From the NCBI GenBank assembly GCA_036514635.1, contig DATBWU010000299.1, positions 1-5,657 on the forward strand: a stretch of DNA of 5,657 nucleotides. Direction: 5' to 3'. Below are positions 1 through 5,657 of this stretch, one piece after another. Origin of the DNA: DASSFZ01 sp036514635. Its GTDB lineage: Bacteria > Chloroflexota > Anaerolineae > Fen-1058. The translations under genes and the position numbers were made by a program. How positions within the stretch are numbered: the first letter of the stretch is position 1; each line of letters starts with the position of its first letter. The notes below the pieces were generated by a model. It was not told where the DNA came from, did not search any database, and was given only the letters and a program-made list of their open reading frames with translations.

Positions 1-30
1 CGGGATCGTCAATCACCCACAACCCGCCTA

Positions 31-60
31 TTTCCGGCCCTGCCGATTTGTGGCTATAAT
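31..60 (+). promoter_or_regulatory. Putative sigma-70-type promoter for the FHA/PP2C/ABC operon
   Basis: A perfect -10 hexamer TATAAT lies at 55-60, notable in such GC-rich DNA. The best -35 candidate is TTTCCG at 31-36 with an 18-nt spacer. It matches TTGACA at only 3 of 6 positions, so the promoter may be weak or need an activator. There is no correctly spaced extended -10 TG. Transcription would begin near 66-68, leaving a leader of about 22 nt before the preferred GTG start at 90. It is the only convincing promoter-like element seen, and the tight spacing downstream implies it serves all five genes. The call rests on pattern alone. Confidence 0.5.
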
Positions 61-79
61 TCCCATCAACTGCACCCGT

Positions 80-83
80 GGAG
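80..83 (+). promoter_or_regulatory. Ribosome binding site (GGAG) that selects the GTG start at 90
   Basis: GGAG at 80-83 lies 6 nt upstream of GTG at 90. This favours position 90 over the in-frame GTG at 78. The GTG at 78 overlaps this motif, has no Shine-Dalgarno of its own, and would leave only about 10 nt of leader from the predicted transcription start. Confidence 0.55.
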
Positions 84-89
84 CGCACG

Positions 90-545
90 GTGAATCCTTC
101 CGATACGATTACGCTCGCGTTGGGCGTGGTGGCACTTCTGATGGTCGTCGCCATTGCCCTTACTCTGATCCGCCGGCGGCCTGCGCCACCCCCGGCCGCG
201 CCGCCGGAATCGATCGCCTTGCTGGAGCGCATCGGCGAAGATGACGGCCCGCGCATTTACGCGCTGCACAGGCCGGTGATGATCATCGGGCGCGGCGAAG
301 AAAGCGACATCCGCATCGCGCCCGAAGTGCCCGGCGCACTGACCGTCTCGCGCCGCCACGCACAAATCCGCCGCGAAGATACCGAACACGTCGTCGAAGA
401 CCTCGGCTCGGAGAACGGCATCCGCGTCAACGGGCTGATCACGCACCGCAATCTGCTGCGTGAAGGTTACCGCGTATCCCTCGGCACGGTCGAGTTCGTC
501 TATCGCCAGGCCGAATCGAGCGGCGCGGCCAGGAGCGTCTCATGA
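90..545 (+). CDS. Membrane-anchored FHA domain protein
   Basis: This 151-residue protein is a likely phosphothreonine-binding adaptor held at the inner face of the cytoplasmic membrane. Residues 6-27 form one hydrophobic helix, followed by RRR and a proline/alanine-rich linker (about 28-40). The positive charges after the helix predict an outside N-terminus and a cytoplasmic FHA domain. The FHA domain spans about 55-140 and keeps the family's signature positions: Gly-Arg at 67-68, Ser87 and His90 in SRRH, Asn109-Gly110 and Asn114-Gly115. It should therefore bind pThr peptides. There is no catalytic domain. An in-frame GTG at 78 would add four residues; position 90 is preferred for its GGAG. 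It is the first gene of the operon, and its TGA overlaps the next ATG by 4 nt, suggesting translational coupling. The partner is unknown; the pseudokinase-PP2C protein or the FHA-ABC exporter are natural candidates. Confidence 0.88.
   Translation: MNPSDTITLALGVVALLMVVAIALTLIRRRPAPPPAAPPESIALLERIGEDDGPRIYALHRPVMIIGRGEESDIRIAPEVPGALTVSRRHAQIRREDTEHVVEDLGSENGIRVNGLITHRNLLREGYRVSLGTVEFVYRQAESSGAARSVS
531..535 (+). promoter_or_regulatory. Ribosome binding site (AGGAG) for the pseudokinase-PP2C gene
   Basis: AGGAG at 531-535 lies inside the end of the first gene, 6 nt before the ATG at 542. With the ATGA overlap it supports both independent initiation and coupling to the upstream gene, and it fixes the start of the second gene. 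Confidence 0.7.
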
Positions 546-2395
546 AGTGCGAGGTGTGCGGAACGTACAACCCGACCGAGGCGCGCTTCTGCCGCCGGTG
601 CAGCGCGGCGCTGCCGCGCGAAGCTAAAGTGAACGCTTCGCAACCGGCGCCGGTCGGCGAAATGACCACCGCGCCGCTGTCCGACGACGACGCACTCGGC
701 ACGCATCCTTTTGAAACGCCGACCCTCGGCACGCGGCCGCTCAATGAGGCCGAGCCGGTTGTTCAGGAACAGCCGACGAGCCTCGACGACACTCAGCCCC
801 TGCCGCGCCCCCGATTCTTGTTCGAGACCCTGCCCATCGGCGCCCTGGTGGGGAGCCTGCCTTATGAGATTCTCAGCGCGATCAACACGGACAGCGTCGT
901 GAACATCTACGCGGCCCAAGATCGACGCAAGCGCATCCGCTGCCGATCGTGCGCGTTCAACCGTAACACGTTCGGTGACGAATACTGCCAGCAGTGCGGC
1001 GCGCTGCTGGCCGGCATCGAGCCGCACCATCCGCGCTTCACCGTCAAGGAGAGCATCGCGGCGGACGCCATCGCCGTCGAGCGGCGGCTGGCCGACCTGC
1101 GCCTGCACCACGGCGGCGCGATGCTGCCCGTCGATACGTTCTCGGAAACGATCGCCGGCACGCGCCGCTACTATGTGGTGCTGCCGGAGCCGTCGCCGTC
1201 TACCGGCGAATCGCTGGCCGCGCCGCAGGAACTGCTCGACGTGCTGCAGTGGGGCGTGATGCTGTCCGAGAGCCTGGCCTTTCTGCACCAACGCAATATC
1301 GTGCTGGGCGCGGCGGACTTGTCGCACATTTCGTTCGAGAACAAGATGGCGCGCTGGTTCGATTTCACATCGGCCCGCATCGTCACGCCCGGGGTCGAAG
1401 CGCGCACCTGGTTCAAAGAAGACGTGGCGACTCTGGCCGCGTCGCTCTTCGTGCTGCTGACCGGGCAGATGTACTCGCCGCGCGTCGTGCTGGAGCCGCC
1501 CAGCCTGAGCCAGACCTTCGCCGACGTTTTCGCCGGCCAGCTGACGACGGCCGCCGCGCTCGCCGATCGCCTGCGCAGCGCGCTGGCCGAAGTGCGCCGC
1601 CCGTCGTCGTACGATATTCGCGTCGGGCGCCTGACCGACGTGGGGCACATCCGGCAATTAAACGAGGATTCGCTGCTCACGCTGGAAGCAGGCCAGGTGC
1701 ATCGATCGGTCAGTCGCCCCATCGGCCTGTACGTGGTAGCCGACGGCGCGGGCGGGCACGCGGCGGGTGATGTCGCCAGCGGCATCGCCATCCGCACCAT
1801 CGCACGCCAGGCGCTGGAGAACCTGTTCCCGCAGCAGATCGCCGAAGCGCCGCCCGGCATCGATGTCGCCAGTTGGATGCGCAGCGCGGTCCAGTCGGCG
1901 AACGAGGCCGTGCACCGCCAGCGCGCGGTGGCCCGCACCGACATGGGCACGGTGCTGGTGATGGCAATCATCCTCGACGGCGAGGCGCACATCGCGCACG
2001 TCGGCGACAGCCGGGCCTACTTGATCAACGAGGCCGGCATCAAGCAGCTCACCGTCGATCACTCGCTGGTGCAGCGCCTGGTCGATACCGGCCAGATCAA
2101 GCCGGAAGAAGCGCGCACGCACGAGAACCGCAACGTGATCTACAAGATGATCGGCGATCGGCCCAAAGTGGAGCCGGACCTTCAACGCGTCGCCCTGGCT
2201 CCCAGTGATCGGCTGCTGTTGTGCTCGGATGGCCTGTGCGGCTACGTGGACGATATCGAGATGCTCCAGATCATTCGTTCGTCGTCGTCACCCCAAGAGG
2301 CCTGCCAGCACCTGATCGATGCGGCGAACGCAGCCGGTGGAGCGGACAACATCACCGCCGTCTTGGTTCAAATCGATGCACTGGGCGACGTATGA
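542..2395 (+). CDS. Zinc ribbon / pseudokinase / PP2C-type Ser/Thr phosphatase fusion
   Basis: This 617-residue cytoplasmic protein is a probable metal-dependent phosphoserine/phosphothreonine phosphatase. Residues 3-20 form a zinc ribbon (Cys3, 6, 17, 20). Residues about 21-100 are a low-complexity linker with three T-x-P-F/L motifs. Residues about 105-350 read like a Hanks-type kinase fold: a Y-x-I start, a C-lobe helix ending in FLH, a DF motif at 274-275, and an EDVATLAASLFVLLTG helix. However, the glycine loop is gone, no clear beta3 lysine is seen, and a second zinc ribbon (Cys134, 137, 149, 152) sits in that region. HRD reads LGA at 255-257, and the metal-binding Asn is absent. Residues about 358-612 are PP2C with intact motifs: NED 374-376, ADGAGGH 400-406, GDS 488-490, SDG 562-564 and ADN 601-603. 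The likely design is a dead kinase domain used as sensor or scaffold next to an active phosphatase. Its stop overlaps the next ATG (ATGA). Confidence 0.9.
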   Translation: MKCEVCGTYNPTEARFCRRCSAALPREAKVNASQPAPVGEMTTAPLSDDDALGTHPFETPTLGTRPLNEAEPVVQEQPTSLDDTQPLPRPRFLFETLPIGALVGSLPYEILSAINTDSVVNIYAAQDRRKRIRCRSCAFNRNTFGDEYCQQCGALLAGIEPHHPRFTVKESIAADAIAVERRLADLRLHHGGAMLPVDTFSETIAGTRRYYVVLPEPSPSTGESLAAPQELLDVLQWGVMLSESLAFLHQRNIVLGAADLSHISFENKMARWFDFTSARIVTPGVEARTWFKEDVATLAASLFVLLTGQMYSPRVVLEPPSLSQTFADVFAGQLTTAAALADRLRSALAEVRRPSSYDIRVGRLTDVGHIRQLNEDSLLTLEAGQVHRSVSRPIGLYVVADGAGGHAAGDVASGIAIRTIARQALENLFPQQIAEAPPGIDVASWMRSAVQSANEAVHRQRAVARTDMGTVLVMAIILDGEAHIAHVGDSRAYLINEAGIKQLTVDHSLVQRLVDTGQIKPEEARTHENRNVIYKMIGDRPKVEPDLQRVALAPSDRLLLCSDGLCGYVDDIEMLQIIRSSSSPQEACQHLIDAANAAGGADNITAVLVQIDALGDV

Positions 2396-2886
2396 CCACT
2401 CTCTACTGCCCGGCCTGCGGCACGCTCAATCAACCTGCGGCCCGATTCTGTCTGTCGTGCGGATCGCGTTTGGCAGACGCGGCCGGGCCGGCCTGCCCGC
2501 GCTGCGGCGCGAACCCCTTGCCCGGCGATCGCTTTTGCGATGAATGCGGCGCGGCTCTGCCGCCGCCCGTGTTGATCATCCTCGAAGAGACCGGCTGGCG
2601 TGTGGCGTTGCCGGACCAATCCGAAAGTGTCGTCGGCCGTGAAGATCCGCTCAGCGGCGAGAAGCCGGGAATCGATCTCGCGCCGCATGGGGCCGAGCGC
2701 TACGGCGTGTCGCGCCACCATGCGCGGCTTACGCGCACCGGCGGCACGTATACGCTCGAAGACCTCAACAGCGTCAACCTGACCTACCTCAACGATCAAC
2801 GCCTGGAGCCGGGTCGCACGGCGACGCTGAAAGACGGGGACCGTATCTCACTCGGCACAATGCGCCTGATCTTCAGGCAGGTGTAA
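2392..2886 (+). CDS. Double zinc-ribbon FHA domain protein
   Basis: This 164-residue soluble protein has no membrane segment or signal peptide. Two consecutive zinc ribbons occupy the first third: Cys6, 9, 20, 23 and Cys35, 38, 49, 52, each CxxC-x10-CxxC. An FHA domain fills about residues 62-163, with Gly-Arg at 82-83 and SRHH at 107-110. The loop that normally reads S-x-N-G is S-V-N-L (127-130): the Asn remains but the following Gly is Leu, so binding specificity may be altered. The start is ATG 2392, in a 4-nt ATGA overlap with the phosphatase gene. The frame is open further upstream, but that would overlap the PP2C coding region, and the first Cys pair begins five residues after this ATG. 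Only a weak GGG (2383-2385) precedes it, so translation probably depends on coupling. The likely role is a phosphothreonine-reading adaptor. The ribbons may mediate protein contacts, since this type is common in bacterial signalling proteins and need not bind nucleic acid. Confidence 0.85.
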   Translation: MTTLYCPACGTLNQPAARFCLSCGSRLADAAGPACPRCGANPLPGDRFCDECGAALPPPVLIILEETGWRVALPDQSESVVGREDPLSGEKPGIDLAPHGAERYGVSRHHARLTRTGGTYTLEDLNSVNLTYLNDQRLEPGRTATLKDGDRISLGTMRLIFRQV

Positions 2887-2887
2887 C

Positions 2888-5344
2888 GTGGGGCGTTCGG
2901 ACTCGCATTCTCCTCCTGGCTCCACCCAGTTGATCCCCATCATGCGCGCGCATGTGGTGGTGCGCTGGGCCGATGGCACGTCGCAGACCCTACCGTTACA
3001 CAAAGACGCGCTGACGATCGGCCGCCACCCAACGAACGACATCATCGTGCCCATCTCGACCGTTTCCGCTGAGCACGCGCTGATCGAGGCGCAAGTGAGC
3101 GAGGGGCGACGCACGTATCGGGTCGTCGATCGCGGCAGCCGCAACGGCACATTCGTCAACGGGCGACGCATTTCGACCTACGTGCTGCACGACGGCGACA
3201 TCATCCGCATCGGCGACGCGCTGGGCAACTCGGTCAGCCTGACGTATCAGACGGGCCGCGCGGTCGAATCCGTCTCGTTGGGGCAGTTCAGCCTGGGCGA
3301 GGCTGCCTCGCTGACCATCGGGCGCGATCCCGCCAACGATCTGCACCTCGACTCGCCGGTTGTCTCGCGCCATCACGCACGCGTCGATCACGTCGAGGCC
3401 GGGCACACGCTGATCGACCTGGGCAGCACCAACGGCACCTACGTCAACGGCAATCGCATCGATCCGAACGCCGGCGTGGCGCTGAAGCCGGGCGACCTGG
3501 TGCAGATCGGCCCGTTCCGCCTGACCTACCAGCCGACCGGCTTCAGCCAAGTCGCCGGGACCGCGCAGGCGCGCATCGATGCTTTCAACTTAACCCGCCG
3601 TGTCGACGGCACACGACTGATTCTGCGCGAAGTCTCCTTGTCGATTCTGCCCCGCGAGTTCGTCGCCATCGTCGGGCCGTCCGGCTCCGGCAAGACGACC
3701 CTGCTCAACGCGCTGAGCGGATTCCGCCGCACCGAAGGGCGGGTGCTGCTCAACGGCGACGACTTCTACGCGCACTATGCATTGTACCGCAGTCTGCTGG
3801 GCTACGTGCCGCAAGACGACATCATCCACACCGAGCTGCCCGTCGAGCGCGCGCTGCGCTACGTCGCGCAGCTGCGCCTGCCGTCCGACACATCGCCGGA
3901 CGAGATCGAGCAGCGCGTCCGGCGCGTCCTGGCCGAAGTCGAAATGGCCGAGCAGCGCGAGCAGATCGTATCGAGCCTGAGCGGCGGCCAGCGCAAGCGC
4001 GTGTCGATCGGCGCGGAGCTGATTGCCGAGCCAAGCGTATTTTATCTGGACGAGGCGACCTCCGGCCTCGATCCGGGACTCGAAAAGAAACTGATGTACA
4101 CGCTGCGCCGCATGGCCGACGCCGGCCGGACGATCGTGCTGGTCACGCACGCCACGGCCAACATCCGGCAATGCGATCACGTCGTATTCCTCGGCGATGG
4201 ACGACTGGTGTTCTTCGGCCCGCCGTCGGCGGCGCTCGACTTCTTCGGTGTGGGCGACTTTGCCGACATCTACGCCGAAATCGAGCGCGATCCGGCGATG
4301 TGGGAGGAGCGCTACCGCGCCTCGTCGTATGCGCAGCAGCATCTGACCTCGCGGCTCGGCTCGCCACCCCCGCCGCGCCGCACGGCGGACATCCGATCGC
4401 CCAGGCCGCGCGTCAGTTTCTTGCGACAATTCGCCATCCTCACACAACGCTCGTTCGAACTCGCGCTGCGCGACACCGTGCGCCTGGCCGTGTTGCTCGC
4501 CGTCATGCCGATCCTCGGCCTGCTGCTGTCGCTGCTGGCCGATCCGACGACACTCGTCGGCGCAAGCGAAGAGCGCATCGCCGACATCTTGCACGACACG
4601 GGCCGCTACTCGGTCGCCGCCGACGCGCAAACGCTGCTGATGATGCTGGGGCTGGCAGCCGTGCTGCTGGGCATGTTCGTCGCCTCGTTCGACCTGGTGC
4701 GTGAGCGCGCCATCTATCGCCGCGAACGGATGATCAACCTACGCCTTCTCCCGTACCTGGGATCGAAAGCCGTCGTGCTGATCGGCTTCGCGCTGATCCA
4801 GTGCCTGGCGCTGATCGTCGCGGTCGGCCTGCGCATCCGCTTCCCGCAACTGGGCACATTCCTGCCCGGCCCACTGGAAATCTATCTGACGCTGGCGCTG
4901 GCCTCGGCGGCGGGCACGGCTATCGGCCTGTTTATCTCGGCCATCGTCAACAGCGCCGGGACGGCGATTTACGTGGTCCTGTTCGCGCTGTTTACGCAGA
5001 TCATGTTTGCGGGTGTGATCTTCAAACTCCCCGGCGTGACGAATGCGCTGTCGTACCTCACCGTCACGCGCTGGACGGTCGAGGCGCTCGGCTCGACGGT
5101 CGACATGCCCCGGCTCAACGAGCAGGGCCGCATCGAGTTGACGAAGACGATCGAAGGCGTCGATCCACTGACGGGCGCAACCGTGTCGCGCCCGGTGACG
5201 ATCCGAGATCGCCTGTTGGTCGATTTCAATGTAAACTATGGGTGGACCGCGAATTACGTGATCGAGCGTTGGGCCGTGCTGGCGATGTTTGGTCTCGTCT
5301 TCGGCGGGTTGACGGCACTGGCGCAACGACGCCGAGAGGGTTGA
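2888..5344 (+). CDS. FHA-FHA-ABC ATPase-permease fusion exporter (Rv1747-like)
   Basis: This 818-residue half-transporter resembles Mycobacterium tuberculosis Rv1747 in domain order. FHA-1 (about 20-121) has GR 45-46, SAEH 60-63, NG 86-87 and NG 91-92. FHA-2 (about 122-217) has GR 145-146, SRHH 160-163, NG 182-183 and NG 187-188. The ATPase (about 227-450) is complete: Walker A GPSGSGKT 263-270, Q-loop Gln309, signature LSGGQ 364-368, Walker B ending LDE 387-389, H-loop His421. The ABCG/ABC-2 type permease has about six helices (near 529-550, 583-603, 625-648, 665-685, 690-711, 793-812) and an extracellular loop at about 712-790. It probably works as a homodimer exporting a lipid, glycolipid or other amphipathic compound, gated by phosphothreonine binding at the FHA domains; the substrate is unknown. 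GTG 2888 lies 1 nt past the upstream stop with AGG at 2879-2881. ATG 2942 is a weaker alternative, lacking a Shine-Dalgarno, and would remove 18 residues before FHA-1. Confidence 0.92.
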   Translation: MGRSDSHSPPGSTQLIPIMRAHVVVRWADGTSQTLPLHKDALTIGRHPTNDIIVPISTVSAEHALIEAQVSEGRRTYRVVDRGSRNGTFVNGRRISTYVLHDGDIIRIGDALGNSVSLTYQTGRAVESVSLGQFSLGEAASLTIGRDPANDLHLDSPVVSRHHARVDHVEAGHTLIDLGSTNGTYVNGNRIDPNAGVALKPGDLVQIGPFRLTYQPTGFSQVAGTAQARIDAFNLTRRVDGTRLILREVSLSILPREFVAIVGPSGSGKTTLLNALSGFRRTEGRVLLNGDDFYAHYALYRSLLGYVPQDDIIHTELPVERALRYVAQLRLPSDTSPDEIEQRVRRVLAEVEMAEQREQIVSSLSGGQRKRVSIGAELIAEPSVFYLDEATSGLDPGLEKKLMYTLRRMADAGRTIVLVTHATANIRQCDHVVFLGDGRLVFFGPPSAALDFFGVGDFADIYAEIERDPAMWEERYRASSYAQQHLTSRLGSPPPPRRTADIRSPRPRVSFLRQFAILTQRSFELALRDTVRLAVLLAVMPILGLLLSLLADPTTLVGASEERIADILHDTGRYSVAADAQTLLMMLGLAAVLLGMFVASFDLVRERAIYRRERMINLRLLPYLGSKAVVLIGFALIQCLALIVAVGLRIRFPQLGTFLPGPLEIYLTLALASAAGTAIGLFISAIVNSAGTAIYVVLFALFTQIMFAGVIFKLPGVTNALSYLTVTRWTVEALGSTVDMPRLNEQGRIELTKTIEGVDPLTGATVSRPVTIRDRLLVDFNVNYGWTANYVIERWAVLAMFGLVFGGLTALAQRRREG

Positions 5345-5349
5345 AGGAC

Positions 5350-5354
5350 GGAGG
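5350..5354 (+). promoter_or_regulatory. Ribosome binding site (GGAGG) for the second PP2C gene
   Basis: GGAGG at 5350-5354 lies 7 nt before GTG 5362 and is the strongest Shine-Dalgarno in the window. It settles the start: GTG at 5358 is out of frame with the PP2C motifs, while GTG 5362 is in frame. A strong site fits this being the one junction without an overlap or near-overlap. Confidence 0.7.
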
Positions 5355-5361
5355 TCGGTGA

Positions 5362-5657
5362 GTGAGGATACGATTGAACGCCGCCGGGCTGACCGACGTG
5401 GGGCGCGAGCGCGAGCACAACGAAGATGCGATCTTCTACCTGGTGACGCGCGACGAGCGCGACGAGCCGCTGGGCATGTTCATCGTCGCCGACGGTGTCG
5501 GCGGGCAACTCGCCGGCGAGATCGCCAGCCAGTGGGCCGTAGCCGCCGTGCGCGATGCGCTGCGCGACCTGTTCGCGCCGCCGGACAAGATGCAGACTCA
5601 GCCGGTCGACAACCAGCGCACGCCGATGCTCAAGCCTGTGCGCACCGATGGCGGCCA
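5362..5657 (+). CDS. PP2C-type Ser/Thr protein phosphatase, N-terminal part (runs off the window)
   Basis: Only the first 98 residues are present; the frame is open to the right edge. The protein begins directly with the PP2C fold, with no zinc ribbon or kinase-like region. The opening motif LTDVG-x5-HNED (residues 10-22) is followed by VADGVGG (42-48) and AGEIAS (51-56), giving the first metal-binding Asp44 and the NED motif (20-22). The usual His after DGxGG is Gln49, a mild departure. The segment after about residue 72 (FAPPDKMQTQ and on) is polar and looks like a loop before the next helix. It probably removes phosphate from Ser/Thr of operon partners or of a kinase encoded further right. 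It starts 17 nt after the exporter gene and appears co-transcribed. It shares its first PP2C motif with the phosphatase encoded at 542-2395, so the operon carries two related phosphatases. The GDS and C-terminal metal motifs lie outside the window, so activity cannot be judged. Confidence 0.85.
   Translation, partial: MRIRLNAAGLTDVGREREHNEDAIFYLVTRDERDEPLGMFIVADGVGGQLAGEIASQWAVAAVRDALRDLFAPPDKMQTQPVDNQRTPMLKPVRTDGG

Noticed and set aside
1..77. Tail of an upstream gene (frame 1 is open from 1 to 93) or a terminator in the left edge
   Set aside because: The open frame has no recognisable motif and runs across the promoter-like element. No hairpin with a T run was seen. Too short to support a gene.
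500..1657. Long open frame on the minus strand (385 codons)
   Set aside because: It lies wholly antisense to the pseudokinase-PP2C gene, whose domains are clear. Its product is Arg/Gln/Ala-rich with no recognisable motif, typical of a shadow frame in GC-rich DNA.
994..1770. Plus-strand open frame of 258 codons overlapping the phosphatase gene
   Set aside because: It is an Arg/Ala-rich frame-shifted reading of the pseudokinase region; the zinc ribbon and kinase motifs belong to the other frame.
2221..2391. Upstream extension of the double zinc-ribbon FHA gene
   Set aside because: The frame is open, but these codons overlap the conserved C-terminal PP2C motifs in another frame. ATG 2392 with an ATGA overlap immediately precedes the first Cys pair, so the extension is not a real N-terminus.
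3664..4200. Classification of the ABC protein as an importer or as a translation/stress ATPase (ABC-F)
   Set aside because: It has a single ATPase domain fused ahead of a six-helix ABC-2 type permease, which is exporter architecture; ABC-F proteins have two ATPase domains and no membrane part.
3590..4630. Long open frame on the minus strand (346 codons)
   Set aside because: It is antisense to the ABC ATPase with its Walker and signature motifs, and the translation has biased composition and no domain.
90..5657. Anti-phage defence island or TerY-P system
   Set aside because: No nuclease, helicase, reverse transcriptase, vWA or Ter protein is present, and no integrase, repeats or tRNA boundary. 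The gene set fits signalling-controlled export better.

Overview
The window is a GC-rich, densely packed stretch carrying one gene cluster, all on the + strand. Five consecutive genes start at position 90 and run off the right edge. Junctions are very tight: two 4-nt ATGA stop/start overlaps, one 1-nt gap, and one 17-nt gap with a strong Shine-Dalgarno. This fits a single operon driven from a promoter at the left end. The host is a high-GC bacterium. The mix of small zinc ribbons with FHA and PP2C modules resembles Chloroflexota (Anaerolineae-like) genomes, but this is an impression from domain style, not a demonstrated placement.

Layout: (1) 1-77, intergenic DNA with a perfect TATAAT -10 box. 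(2) 90-545, a small membrane-anchored FHA protein. (3) 542-2395, a multidomain protein: N-terminal zinc ribbon, Thr/Pro-rich linker, kinase-like domain lacking key catalytic motifs and carrying a second zinc ribbon, then a PP2C phosphatase domain with its metal-binding motifs intact. (4) 2392-2886, two zinc ribbons plus one FHA domain. (5) 2888-5344, a fusion of two FHA domains, an ABC ATPase and a six-helix ABCG/ABC-2 type permease, in the same order as mycobacterial Rv1747. (6) 5362 to the edge, the N-terminal part of a second PP2C phosphatase.

Together the genes look like a phosphothreonine signalling module centred on an exporter. Four FHA domains could read phosphothreonine, up to two PP2C phosphatases could erase it, and the exporter carries two of the readers. 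No catalytically complete Ser/Thr kinase is encoded here; it may lie to the right or elsewhere in the genome. The most unusual item is the degenerate kinase-PP2C fusion with a zinc ribbon where the N-lobe lysine region should be, preceded by a linker with three T-x-P-F/L motifs that could be FHA ligands. The exported substrate cannot be read from the sequence.
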